A stretch of 21,289 bases of DNA from JAVVFH01 sp032250585 (GCA_032250585.1 JAVVFH010000032.1:1-21289), one strand, 5' to 3'. Positions 1 to 8,144 are shown, counted from the first letter of the stretch. Numbers and translations are program-made. Notes: generated by a model from the letters alone, not told the origin.

Positions 1-740
1 CCTGCTGCCGGGCCTACGAGACCGCTGCCAAGCAGCGCGGCGTCGAGATCACCCCGTTGCGGGTGCGGCTCAGCAAGCGCCTGCCGATCGGCAGCGGCCT
101 GGGCTCCAGCGCCAGTTCGATCGTCGCCGCCCTGGAGGCGCTGAACCGCTGGCACGGCAATCTGCTCAGCCTGGGCGAAGTGTTCCGGCTGATGGCGGAA
201 ATGGAAGGGCGTATCAGCGGTGAAGTTCACCTGGACAACGTCGCGCCCTCACGCTACGGCGGCTTGCGCCTGTGTCCGCCCGGCAGTCAGCACGAATACG
301 GCTTGCCCTGGCCCGGCGCCTGGCGGGCGGTGGTCTGCTGGCCGGGCACGCGGCTGGAGACGCGCGCGGCGCGAGAGGTGCTGCCCGAGCAGATTCCGCG
401 GCGGATCGCCGTGCGTCACGGCGCCCAGTTCGCCCAGTTCGTGCACGCGCTGCATACCGGCAAGACCCGACTGGCGGCCGAATGCGTCGTCGACCACATC
501 GCCGAGCCGTACCGGCGTGAATTGCTGCCGGGCTTTGACGAGGCGCGCAGCGAACTGCAAAAGCTCGGCGCGCTGGCCGTCGGCATCTCCGGTTCGGGCC
601 CCACCCTGTTCGCCCTGGTCGACGACTTCGAGGTTGCGCGCCGGACCCGGGACTGGCTCGCCGGGCATTACCAGCAGAACGAGCGCGGCTTTGCACACAT
701 TTGCCGCGCGGATCTCGGTGGCGCACGCACGGTCGATTGA
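1..740 (+). CDS. thrB: Homoserine kinase, 5'-truncated by window edge
   Basis: This is a GHMP-family kinase that phosphorylates L-homoserine with ATP in the cytoplasm, the fourth step from aspartate to threonine. The reading frame is open from base 3 to the TGA at 738-740. The true start lies upstream of the window, and the TTG at 57 is not it because conserved sequence precedes it. The ATP-binding GHMP motif PIGSGLGSSAS sits just after the window start, followed by EGRISGEVHLDNVAPS, IAEPYRRELLPGF, and the C-terminal GISGSGPTLFAL motif. All of these match my recollection of E. coli ThrB closely, including the C-terminal HICRADLGGAR. thrC begins 13 bp downstream with its own ribosome binding site, so the two are very likely co-transcribed. 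An aspartokinase/homoserine dehydrogenase gene (thrA) would be expected upstream but lies outside the window. Confidence 0.96.
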   Translation, partial: CCRAYETAAKQRGVEITPLRVRLSKRLPIGSGLGSSASSIVAALEALNRWHGNLLSLGEVFRLMAEMEGRISGEVHLDNVAPSRYGGLRLCPPGSQHEYGLPWPGAWRAVVCWPGTRLETRAAREVLPEQIPRRIAVRHGAQFAQFVHALHTGKTRLAAECVVDHIAEPYRRELLPGFDEARSELQKLGALAVGISGSGPTLFALVDDFEVARRTRDWLAGHYQQNERGFAHICRADLGGARTVD

Positions 741-742
741 AC

Positions 743-747
743 GGAGG
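743..747 (+). promoter_or_regulatory. Ribosome binding site of thrC
   Basis: GGAGG lies in the 13-bp gap between thrB and thrC, six bases before the ATG at 754. It fixes the thrC start; the same frame is open far upstream inside thrB, but that stretch is only a shadow of thrB. Confidence 0.8.
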
Positions 748-753
748 CAGCCG

Positions 754-2031
754 ATGCGATTGATCAATATCAAGCACCCGGCGGAGCGCGTCAGTTTCAA
801 AGAAGCCGTGCTGCACGGACTGGGGCGCGACCAGGGATTGTACTTTCCGGAGGCATTACACCCACTACCCGATGTCGAGGCCTTGCTGGGCGAAGAATTC
901 GTGCCGCGCAGCGCAACGATCCTGCAACACCTGACGGAGGCGGAAGTGCCTGCCGCCACCATGCAGGCGATGGTCGCCGCGGCTTTTGATTTTCCGCTTG
1001 AAACCACTGTGCTGGACTCGCGCATCCGGGCTTTGGAGCTGTTCCACGGCCCCTCGCTGGCCTTCAAGGATTTCGGTGCCCGCTTCATGGCGCAGTGCCT
1101 GGCCCAATTCCACGACGGCGGGCCGATGACCATCCTGACCGCGACCTCCGGCGACACCGGGGCGGCCGTCGCGCATGCCTATCACGGCCAGCCCGGCATC
1201 CGCGTGGTGATCCTCTACCCCAGGGGCCGCATCTCGCCCTTGCAGGAAAAGCTGTTCTGCACGCTGGGCGGCAACGTGCACACGGTGGCCGTGGAGGCGG
1301 ACTTCGACAGCTGCCAGCGCCTGGTCAAGCAGTGTTTCGACGACGAGGCGCTGAAGCGCGACCTGGGTCTGAATTCGGCCAACTCGATCAACATCGCCCG
1401 GCTGCTGGCGCAGATCTGCTATTACTTCGAGGCGGCCGCCGGCGCCACTGCGGTCGAACGACTTGTGTTCAGCGTGCCGAGCGGTAATTTCGGTAACGTC
1501 ACGGCGGGCCTGCTGGCGCGCGCCATCGGCCTGCCCTATCGGCGCATCATTGCCGCGACCAATATCAACGACACCGTGCCGCGGTTTCTGGCCTCGGGGC
1601 GCTGGGATCCGCGGCCGACAGTCAACACCCTCACCAACGCGATGGACATCTCGCTGCCGAACAATTTTCCCCGCGTGCTGGAGCTGGGCGAACGCCACGG
1701 CCTGCCGCTGGAGAAGCTGCTGTCTTCGGTAGCGCTGGACGATGCGGCGACTCGCGATGCGATGCGTCGCCTGCATGACCGCGGCTACCTGGCGGATCCG
1801 CATTCGGCGCTGGCTTGGGCGGCCCTGGATGCCCAGCTCGGCGCTGACGAGGAAGGCGTGTTCCTGTGCACCGCCCACCCCGCCAAGTTTCTCGAGGTCA
1901 TCGAGGAAACGCTGGGTATCGAGGTGCCGCTGCCGGAGGAACTGGAGGCCGTGCGACACAAAAAGGTGCTTTCCAGCACCATTCCGGGCCGTTTCGAGGC
2001 CCTGAAACGGGAATTGCTCGCTCCGGGGTAG
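754..2031 (+). CDS. thrC: Threonine synthase
   Basis: This PLP-dependent lyase converts O-phosphohomoserine to threonine and phosphate in the cytoplasm. The protein has 425 residues, the usual size for the E. coli-type enzyme. The N-terminus MRLINIKHPAERVSFKEAV is typical. The PLP Schiff-base lysine is K105 in the motif SLAFKDFG. The conserved TILTATSGDTGAAVAHA, VVILYPRGRISPLQEKLF and SANSINIARLLAQICYY blocks follow, then the phosphate-cradle loop VPSGNFGN near residue 247 and the C-terminal TAHPAKF motif. The ATG at 754 was chosen over the longer open frame because it has a GGAGG six bases upstream and the protein aligns from its first residue. It is the last gene of the threonine operon; a large palindrome begins 25 bp after its TAG. 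Confidence 0.97.
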   Translation: MRLINIKHPAERVSFKEAVLHGLGRDQGLYFPEALHPLPDVEALLGEEFVPRSATILQHLTEAEVPAATMQAMVAAAFDFPLETTVLDSRIRALELFHGPSLAFKDFGARFMAQCLAQFHDGGPMTILTATSGDTGAAVAHAYHGQPGIRVVILYPRGRISPLQEKLFCTLGGNVHTVAVEADFDSCQRLVKQCFDDEALKRDLGLNSANSINIARLLAQICYYFEAAAGATAVERLVFSVPSGNFGNVTAGLLARAIGLPYRRIIAATNINDTVPRFLASGRWDPRPTVNTLTNAMDISLPNNFPRVLELGERHGLPLEKLLSSVALDDAATRDAMRRLHDRGYLADPHSALAWAALDAQLGADEEGVFLCTAHPAKFLEVIEETLGIEVPLPEELEAVRHKKVLSSTIPGRFEALKRELLAPG

Positions 2032-2055
2032 TTTCCGGCGCGGTCGTCAAAAGGG

Positions 2056-2341
2056 TTTTCTGATTACGTACACTATTCAGCTATCGATTGGCGGGAAACG
2101 TGTTCGCAGGCGTTCGCTTGCCACTCGCTTGCGCGAGCGGTTCGCTGCAGTGCGCGGAGCGGCCGGCGGGCGCGCAACTCGCTGCGCTCAGACAGGCGCG
2201 CCCTGCTTCCGGTCGCTCCTTGCGCGCTTCGCCTGCGCTCCCTTATGTCTGAACACGATGCCCGCGAACACGTTTCCCGCCAATCGATGGCGGTCTCGCT
2301 GCCCTTGTAACGACGGCCGAGCCATATACGTAATCAGAAAG
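2056..2341. repeat. Large nested imperfect palindrome between thrC and the antiporter gene
   Basis: The 326-bp gap 2032-2357 holds no convincing gene. It holds several nested inverted-repeat arms. The outer arms 2057-2070 and 2327-2340 are exact reverse complements (14 bp, TTTCTGATTACGTA on the left). Arms 2083-2107 and 2264-2288 are exact over 25 bp. Inside these, 2156-2166 pairs with 2209-2219 (10 of 11) and 2168-2175 pairs exactly with 2196-2203 (GGGCGCGC). A separate 7-bp pair, TCAGACA at 2188-2194 and TGTCTGA at 2246-2252, would be an alternative fold. The asymmetric outer loops are 12 nt on the left and 38 nt on the right. RNA from either strand could fold into a long hairpin. There is no poly-T tail typical of an intrinsic terminator and no clean flanking target duplication, although AAAGGG occurs at both edges (2050-2055 and 2338-2343). 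Confidence 0.85.
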
Positions 2342-2357
2342 GGGTAAAAAGATAATT

Positions 2358-4073
2358 ATGTACTCCAGCTACCTCGTCGATATCCTCTTTTTGCTGGCGG
2401 CCTCGGTGATCACCGTGCCGCTGTTCCAGGCGGCGCGCCTCGGGTCGGTGCCGGGCTTTCTGGCGGCCGGGATGATCGTCGGGCCGTCCGGCCTGGGGCT
2501 GATCGACAACGTCGACAAGATCGTGCAGCTGGCGGAAATCGGGGTGGTGCTGCTGCTGTTCGTCATCGGCATCGAACTCAAACCCTCGAGGCTCTGGTTG
2601 ATGCGCCGCCAGGTGTTCGGGCTCGGCGGCAGCCAGGTCCTGTCCGGTGGCGCGGTACTGGCTGCAGCGGCCTACCTGCTGTTCGACATGCCGCTGCAAA
2701 CCGCGGTGCTGGTGGGCCCGGCCCTGGCCTTGTCGTCGACCGCTTTCGTGCTGCAGATTCTCGCCGAACAGAAGGCGCTGATGTCGCCCTATGGCCGGGC
2801 TTCCTTCGCGGTGCTGTTGATGCAGGATCTGGCCGTGGTGCCGCTGTTGGCGCTGGTGCCGCTGCTGGCGATGACGGAAACGGGCGCGGCGGACAACGTC
2901 GCGCTGGCACTGCTCGAATCGGTGGCCGTGCTGACGCTGGTGGTGGTCGGGGGGCGCTACGTGCTGCACCCCGTGCTGCACCGGGTCGCACTTTCGGGGA
3001 GCCCCGAGGTGCTGACCGCTTCGGCCGTGCTGATCGTGCTGGGGGCGGCGATGGCGACCGAGCAGGCCGGGCTGTCGATGGCCATGGGCGCCTTCCTGGC
3101 CGGCCTGCTGATGTCCGAATCGATGTACCGCCACCAGGTCATCGCCGAGATACAGCCGTTCCGCGGCCTGCTGCTCGGGCTGTTTTTCATGTCCATGGGC
3201 ATGCTGTTCAACCTCGGCTTGCTGCTGGAGAAACCGATCACCGCGGTGGCTTTGGCGACCCTGCTGATCGCGGTCAAGGCCGCGCTGCTGTTTCCGCTGG
3301 TCCGGCTGTTCGGGCTGGCATCAAGGCAGTCGCTCGCGACTTCACTGCTGCTTGCGCAAAGCGGGGAATTTGCGCTGGTGCTGTTCGCCCTGGCGCGGCA
3401 GATGGACTTGCTGACGCCACAATTGTTCGAGGAACTGCTGCTGGTCGTTCTGTTGAGCATGCTGGCCACGCCGGCCTTGGCGCAATTGGCGCGCAGACTG
3501 GCTGCGCCGCGCCACGGCGTGACCGTCGATGCGGGCGAAACGCCGACAGCGGGGCCGATCGTGCTGGCCGGCTACGGGCGCGTCGGCCGCCGCATCGGGG
3601 AAATCCTGAGCCGCAGCGGGAAACCGTTCGTCGCGCTCGATTCAGATGCAGCGACCGTCGCCCACGAGCGGGCGCTGGGTCATCCGGTGTATTTCGGAGA
3701 CGCCAGCCAGCCCGGCGTGCTTCGATCCGTCGGTGCCGGCGATGCCAGGCTCATCGTCGTGACCCTCAACGATCCGGACGCCACGAGCCGGCTGCTGGTC
3801 ACGCTGCGGGAACTGTATCCAGGCGTTCCGGTTCTCGCCCGCGGGCACAACCTGGAAGCCTGCCGGGAGCTGACCCGGATGGGCGCTGCCGGCGTGGTTT
3901 CCGAGAATGTCGAGGCAAGCCTGGAACTTTCGCGCATGGCTTTGGAGCGTATCGGCGTGGAAGACAGTCTGCGCGAAGACGTTTTGGCCGATTTTCGCGA
4001 GCGTTACCACCAACAGATCAACGAGCTGGAGCGCGAGCCCGGTTCGCGCCGGGGCGAAGATGCCGGGACCTGA
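2358..4073 (+). CDS. Kef-type monovalent cation/proton antiporter (CPA2) with RCK/TrkA-N domain
   Basis: This inner-membrane antiporter exchanges K+ (or Na+) for protons. It has 571 residues. Residues 1 to about 380 are a string of hydrophobic segments with the CPA2 signatures GFLAAGMIVGPSGLGL and AEIGVVLLLFVIGIEL, and the transport-site motif LLMQDLAVVPLLAL, with D157 as the expected ion-binding acid. From about residue 395 a cytoplasmic TrkA-N/RCK fold begins with the dinucleotide motif VLAGYGRVGRRIG (G405 onward), then FVALDSD and YFGDAS. The architecture and length match KefB/KefC, which are gated by glutathione adducts in E. coli. No KefF/KefG-type quinone reductase gene lies next to it, so glutathione gating is not shown and I leave the symbol blank. 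The ribosome binding site is weak (GGGG 13 bases before ATG). The gene starts 17 bp after the palindrome. Confidence 0.92.
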   Translation: MYSSYLVDILFLLAASVITVPLFQAARLGSVPGFLAAGMIVGPSGLGLIDNVDKIVQLAEIGVVLLLFVIGIELKPSRLWLMRRQVFGLGGSQVLSGGAVLAAAAYLLFDMPLQTAVLVGPALALSSTAFVLQILAEQKALMSPYGRASFAVLLMQDLAVVPLLALVPLLAMTETGAADNVALALLESVAVLTLVVVGGRYVLHPVLHRVALSGSPEVLTASAVLIVLGAAMATEQAGLSMAMGAFLAGLLMSESMYRHQVIAEIQPFRGLLLGLFFMSMGMLFNLGLLLEKPITAVALATLLIAVKAALLFPLVRLFGLASRQSLATSLLLAQSGEFALVLFALARQMDLLTPQLFEELLLVVLLSMLATPALAQLARRLAAPRHGVTVDAGETPTAGPIVLAGYGRVGRRIGEILSRSGKPFVALDSDAATVAHERALGHPVYFGDASQPGVLRSVGAGDARLIVVTLNDPDATSRLLVTLRELYPGVPVLARGHNLEACRELTRMGAAGVVSENVEASLELSRMALERIGVEDSLREDVLADFRERYHQQINELEREPGSRRGEDAGT

Positions 4074-4126
4074 GAGCAGCAGGTTTCGTGGCCCACCGGC
4101 ACGCGAAATCGCCACGCCGGACCAGT

Positions 4127-4157
4127 CCAGAAAAACCCCGGAAAACCCTGGAAAAAC
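4127..4157 (+). repeat. Three imperfect 10-11 bp direct repeats before the ligase start
   Basis: CCAGAAAAAC (4127-4136), CCCGGAAAAC (4137-4146) and CCTGGAAAAAC (4147-4157) lie head to tail and end three bases before the ATG at 4160. The last copy carries GGA about seven bases before that ATG and may double as a weak ribosome binding site. If the GTG at 4088 is the start, they would encode the lysine/proline-rich stretch EKPRKTLEKP. Confidence 0.5.
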
Positions 4158-4159
4158 CA

Positions 4160-5161
4160 ATGAAGAAATCACTGCAAAAGATGCTCGGCAAAGAGGAATG
4201 GCAACAGGTCAGCAAGCGGAGCCAGCCGGAGGAGCTCAAACCGATGCTGGCGACCTTGACCCACAACCACTTTTCAGATCCGAACTGGGTTTTCGAGCGC
4301 AAGCTGGACGGCGAGCGCGTGCTGGCATTCCGGAAAAACGACAAGGTCCGGTTGCTGACGCGTAACGGCAAGAACATCAACGCCAGTTATCCGGAAATCG
4401 TCGAGGCACTCGAGCAGGCGGACGCTTCGGACCTGATCGTGGATGGCGAGATCGTCGCGTTTTCCGGCAAAGTGACCAGTTTTTCACGGCTCCAGCAACG
4501 CATGCAGGTCAAGGACCCCGGCGCGGCACGAGCCACCGGCATCAAGGTTTACTGTTACCTTTTCGACATCCTGCAGGCCGACGGCTATGCACTCGAGGAC
4601 CTGCCGCTGCGCAGTCGTAAAAAAGTGCTCCGGCAGCTGCTCGTCTTCGACGGGCCGCTGCGCTTCACGCCGCACCGCAACACCGAGGGTGAGGCCTATC
4701 ACGCCGAGGCCTGCGAGAAGGGTTGGGAAGGCATCATCGCCAAGCGCGCCGATTCCCGCTACGAACACACGCGCTCGCGTGACTGGCTCAAGTTCAAATG
4801 CCATAAGGGCCAGGAACTGGTGATCGGCGGCTTTACCGAGCCCGAAGGCAGTCGGGTGGGTTTCGGCGCCCTGCTGGTCGGCTATTATGACGGTGACGAC
4901 CTGCGCTATGCGGGTAAAGTGGGTACCGGCTACGACGATGAGTTTCTGCACGATTTCCGCCAGCGCCTGGACCGCATCAGCCGAGCAAGCTCGCCGTTCG
5001 CGGACGAGCTGCCCAATGCAGAATCGGTGACGTGGGTGACGCCGAAACTGGTCGGCGAGTTCGGTTTTACCGAGTGGACCGATGCCGGTAAACTGCGACA
5101 CCCGAGGTTCCTCGGCCTGCGGCGTGACAAGGAAGCCGGAAACGTGGTGCGAGAAGACTAA
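4160..5161 (+). CDS. ATP-dependent DNA ligase, LigD-ligase-domain type, stand-alone
   Basis: This ligase seals nicked DNA through an AMP-lysine intermediate. The chosen product has 333 residues. The nucleotidyltransferase motifs are in order: motif I ERKLDGERV with the adenylated lysine K48, TRNGKN, motif III VDGEIVAF at about 95, motif IIIa YCYLFDIL, motif IV EGIIAKR at about 190, and motif V DWLKFK at about 209. A C-terminal OB-fold follows (LVIGGFTEPEGSRVGFGALLVGYY). The sequence resembles the ligase domain of LigD of bacterial end joining, but there is no polymerase (PolDom) or phosphoesterase domain and no Ku gene in the window. A longer product of 357 residues from GTG 4088 is possible. 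I prefer ATG 4160 because the added residues are a low-complexity Lys/Pro stretch coded by small tandem repeats. The gene lies 86 bp after the antiporter, or 14 bp if GTG 4088 is used. Confidence 0.9.
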   Translation: MKKSLQKMLGKEEWQQVSKRSQPEELKPMLATLTHNHFSDPNWVFERKLDGERVLAFRKNDKVRLLTRNGKNINASYPEIVEALEQADASDLIVDGEIVAFSGKVTSFSRLQQRMQVKDPGAARATGIKVYCYLFDILQADGYALEDLPLRSRKKVLRQLLVFDGPLRFTPHRNTEGEAYHAEACEKGWEGIIAKRADSRYEHTRSRDWLKFKCHKGQELVIGGFTEPEGSRVGFGALLVGYYDGDDLRYAGKVGTGYDDEFLHDFRQRLDRISRASSPFADELPNAESVTWVTPKLVGEFGFTEWTDAGKLRHPRFLGLRRDKEAGNVVRED

Positions 5162-5254
5162 GTCGTTTGTTTCGCGAGGGCGGACCGGACTTTCTGGAGT
5201 TTAGCTTTGAATCAAAAAACAGCGTTGCCGCGAAACCCGGGTCTTTGGTGAACC

Positions 5255-7417
5255 ATGCCTGCTAGCGGAGTTCCGGACACCGGTAAAACGGCCGGAGAAA
5301 AACCTTTTTTGCGGCCCGGTGAAACCTGTTGGCGGATCGGCCATGCGGAGCGCGTCCGTTACCTGGTGGACGGTGAACAGTTCTTTCCGGCCTTTCGGGC
5401 GGCCGCGCTCGAAGCCGAACATTCGATCCTGATCCTCGGCTGGGACATCCACAGCGAATTCAAACTGCTGCGCGAGGCGGCAGACGACGGCTTTCCTGTC
5501 GGGCTCCGCGACTTCCTCGATGCGCTGGTGGAGCGCAAAAAGAAGCTTCACGTGCATGTGCTCGCCTGGGATTTTGCCATGATCCTGGCGCCGGATCGCG
5601 AATGGGCGGTCAGCTACAAGATGGGCTGGAAGACGCACGACCGCATACACTTTCAGCTGGACGGAAACCATCCGGCCGGCGCCTCGCATCATCAGAAGGT
5701 CGTGGTCGTCGATGACCGGGTCGGCTTTGCCGGCGGTTTGGACTTTACGCTGGGCCGCTGGGACAGTCGGCAGCACCGCCCGGATGATCCGCGGCGATCG
5801 GACGACGGGCATGAAATTCCCCAGCCCTACCATGACGTGCAGTTGATGGTCGATGGCGAAGCGGCGCTTTGCCTTGGGGAACTCGCCCGCGAGCGTTGGC
5901 GCGTGGCGACCGGTGAAAAGCTGGCGCCTCCCCGCAGCCGGCCGGCTCACGATCCCTGGCCGCAGTCCGTCGCAGTGGATCTGGAACAGATTCCGGTGGC
6001 CGTGCTCAGGACCTTGCCTGCCTGCGAGGACCGCCCGGCGGTGCGCGAAGTGGAGCGCTTGCTGGTGGAAGCGATCGAGCGGGCTCGGGAGTGTATTTAT
6101 CTCGAAAACCAGTACTTTACCGCGCCGGTCATTCGCGATGCCCTGGTCGCCCGTCTGCAGGAAGACGACGGCCCGGAGGTCGTGGTGGTGCTGCCCGAAT
6201 GGACAGATGGCTGGCTTTCGCAAAACACCATGGACGTGCTGCGCGAACGGGTGCTGCGCTGCCTGTTCGACGCCGACCGGCACGATCGGCTGCGCGTCTA
6301 TTACCCCTACCAGGTGGGCCTGGACGGACAGTGCATCAATCAGCATGCCAAGGTCACCGTGGTCGACGAGCGCCTGCTGTGCGCCGGTTCGGCCAACCTG
6401 AACAACCGCTCCATGGGCCTGGATTCGGAGTGCAACCTGGCCATCGAGGACGGCGGCGAAGAACATCGCCGCGCGGGGATCGTTCTGTTGCGTGACCGCC
6501 TGCTGGCCGAGCACCTCGATGTCGGCATCGAGAAACTGCGCGAGGCCCTCGGGCGCGAAGCATCGCCGATCCGCGCGATCGAATCGCTGAGGTCGTCCGG
6601 CCGCAGCCTGCGGCCGCTCGAGTTGGTCGTGTCAAAGGCGCGCGATGCCCGCATTCCGGAGACCGCCATCGCCGACCCGGAACACGCCATCGATCGGGAG
6701 TACCTGCTCGGGCAACTGGTCGCCGGCGAAGACAAGCGGCCGGCCCGGCGCGGCCTGTTCACGCTGGCGGCCATCCTGTTGCTGGCGCTGCTGCTGGCGG
6801 GCGCCTGGCGCTGGACACCACTCAACGAATGGGTCGACGCCAGAACGCTGCTGGAGCGCCTGGCTGTTTTGCGCGGCAACTGGCTGGCGCCGCTGGTCGT
6901 CATCGGCATCTACCTGATCGGCGGCTTTTTGATTTTTCCGGTCACCCTGATGATCGTCGGCACCGGCCTTGCTTTCGGCGCTGTTTACGGCTTCTTCTAC
7001 GCCCTGCTTGGCGCCGAGATCAGCGCCCTGGCCTCCTATGCCATCGGTCAATACGTCGGTCATGACGCCATCCGGCACCTGTCGGACCGCTGGGTCTCGC
7101 GCGCCAGCCGCTACCTGGGCCGCCAGGGACTGCTCGCGATCGTCACGCTGCGCATCGTTCCGGTGGCGCCCTTCACGGTGGTCAACCTGGTTGCCGGTGC
7201 TTCGCACATCGGCCTGCGCGATTTTGCCTTGGGCACCTTGCTGGGCATGTTGCCGGGAACGCTCGCGCTGGTCGTGCTCTCGGACCAGATCGTCAGCGCG
7301 ATCCGGTCCCCCGATGCGGCGCGGATCACCCTGGTGGTAGGGCTGCTGATCCTGGCCGGCCTGCTTTTCTGGGGCCTCAGGTACTGGGTGACAAAACGTG
7401 AAACCGAAGAATCCTGA
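5255..7417 (+). CDS. Phospholipase D/cardiolipin synthase-like protein fused to a TVP38/TMEM64 (VTT) membrane domain
   Basis: The product is a 720-residue fusion. Residues 1 to about 480 form a two-HKD phospholipase D module. HKD1 is HHQKVVVVDDRVGFAGG with H146, K148 and D153; HKD2 is NQHAKVTVVDERLLCAGSANLNNRS with H364, K366 and D371. Both catalytic triads are intact, so phosphatidyl transfer or hydrolysis at the membrane is expected. From about residue 500 a hydrophobic domain of the VTT (SNARE-associated, DedA-like) family follows, with FLIFPVTLMIVGTGLAFGAVYG and LRIVPVAPFTVVNLVAGAS. VTT/DedA proteins are linked to lipid scrambling or transport, so the fusion suggests making or moving phospholipid in one polypeptide (inference). 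The EEP gene overlaps its end by 20 bp, as in the E. coli ybhP-clsB neighbourhood. The ATG has only a weak GGTGA upstream, at close spacing. Confidence 0.93.
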   Translation: MPASGVPDTGKTAGEKPFLRPGETCWRIGHAERVRYLVDGEQFFPAFRAAALEAEHSILILGWDIHSEFKLLREAADDGFPVGLRDFLDALVERKKKLHVHVLAWDFAMILAPDREWAVSYKMGWKTHDRIHFQLDGNHPAGASHHQKVVVVDDRVGFAGGLDFTLGRWDSRQHRPDDPRRSDDGHEIPQPYHDVQLMVDGEAALCLGELARERWRVATGEKLAPPRSRPAHDPWPQSVAVDLEQIPVAVLRTLPACEDRPAVREVERLLVEAIERARECIYLENQYFTAPVIRDALVARLQEDDGPEVVVVLPEWTDGWLSQNTMDVLRERVLRCLFDADRHDRLRVYYPYQVGLDGQCINQHAKVTVVDERLLCAGSANLNNRSMGLDSECNLAIEDGGEEHRRAGIVLLRDRLLAEHLDVGIEKLREALGREASPIRAIESLRSSGRSLRPLELVVSKARDARIPETAIADPEHAIDREYLLGQLVAGEDKRPARRGLFTLAAILLLALLLAGAWRWTPLNEWVDARTLLERLAVLRGNWLAPLVVIGIYLIGGFLIFPVTLMIVGTGLAFGAVYGFFYALLGAEISALASYAIGQYVGHDAIRHLSDRWVSRASRYLGRQGLLAIVTLRIVPVAPFTVVNLVAGASHIGLRDFALGTLLGMLPGTLALVVLSDQIVSAIRSPDAARITLVVGLLILAGLLFWGLRYWVTKRETEES

Positions 7418-8144
7418 GTGCCCGTCAGAAGATTCGGAGCGGTGTGTCACGCTTTGCAGCTACAACATCCATGCCGGTATCGGCATCGACGGCCGCTTCG
7501 ATGCCGCCAGAACGGTCAAAGTATTGCAGGAAATCAAGGCAGACGTCGTGGCGCTGCAGGAAGTCGAACACCACGCGGTAGGTGACGTCGACCTGCTCGA
7601 CTACCTGGCGGCCGAGACCGGCATGACAGCGGTTGCCGGCGCGACCCTGCTGCGGGAAACACGGCATTACGGCAACGCCCTGCTCACGCGCCTGCCCATC
7701 GTCAACATCCACCGCATCGATCTCACCATGCACCGGCGCGAACCCCGCGGAGCGCTCGATGTGCTGCTGGACTGGCAGGGCGACAGGCTGCGGGTGGCAG
7801 CGACGCATCTCGGCCTGCGCCCATTCGAGCGCCGCGAACAGACCCGCCGGCTGCTGTCGATGTTCGAGACCAGCCGCGAAGACGTCGGCGTGCTCATGGG
7901 CGATCTCAACGAATGGCTGCTGTGGGGCCGACCGCTGCGCTGGCTGCGCAGGCATTTCGCGGCGACCCCGGACCTGCGCACCTTTCCGGCGCGCTTCCCG
8001 CTGTTCGCCCTCGACCAGATCTGGGTCAAGCCGCGCCGAACGCTGTTGCGGCTCGAAGTCCATCGCAGTCCGACGGCGCGCGTGGCGTCCGATCATCTGC
8101 CGCTCACGGCGGTTCTGTCCAAGGAGACCCTGGAGCCGCGGTGA
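7398..8144 (+). CDS. Endonuclease/exonuclease/phosphatase (EEP) family hydrolase, YbhP-like
   Basis: This is a 248-residue metal-dependent phosphodiesterase/phosphatase of the DNase I-like fold. The family motifs are present: SYNIHAG with N23, LQEVE with metal ligand E55, ATHLGLR with the catalytic histidine, GDLNEW near residue 168, and ASDHLPL near residue 232. The GTG start at 7398 overlaps the end of the PLD-VTT gene by 20 bp, which implies translational coupling. In E. coli the related ybhP sits beside clsB (cardiolipin synthase B), so the pairing with a PLD enzyme looks conserved and hints at a phospholipid or lipid head-group substrate rather than DNA (inference). There is no signal peptide. 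Confidence is high for the family and low for the substrate. Confidence 0.9.
   Translation: MKPKNPECPSEDSERCVTLCSYNIHAGIGIDGRFDAARTVKVLQEIKADVVALQEVEHHAVGDVDLLDYLAAETGMTAVAGATLLRETRHYGNALLTRLPIVNIHRIDLTMHRREPRGALDVLLDWQGDRLRVAATHLGLRPFERREQTRRLLSMFETSREDVGVLMGDLNEWLLWGRPLRWLRRHFAATPDLRTFPARFPLFALDQIWVKPRRTLLRLEVHRSPTARVASDHLPLTAVLSKETLEPR

Noticed and set aside
865..1959. Minus-strand open frame of 364 codons opposite thrC
   Set aside because: It is antisense to a clear threonine synthase, with shadow-like Gln/Arg/His-rich composition.
2050..2343. AAAGGG at both edges of the palindrome as a target-site duplication
   Set aside because: The copies do not sit symmetrically outside the inverted-repeat ends; the right copy overlaps the arm, so chance is the simpler reading.
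2129..2347. 72-codon plus-strand open frame inside the large palindrome
   Set aside because: It lies wholly within nested inverted repeats, has no domain or ribosome binding site, and its composition follows the palindrome.
5201..6514. Minus-strand open frame of 437 codons opposite the PLD gene
   Set aside because: The plus strand carries both HKD motifs; the minus frame has no recognisable domain.
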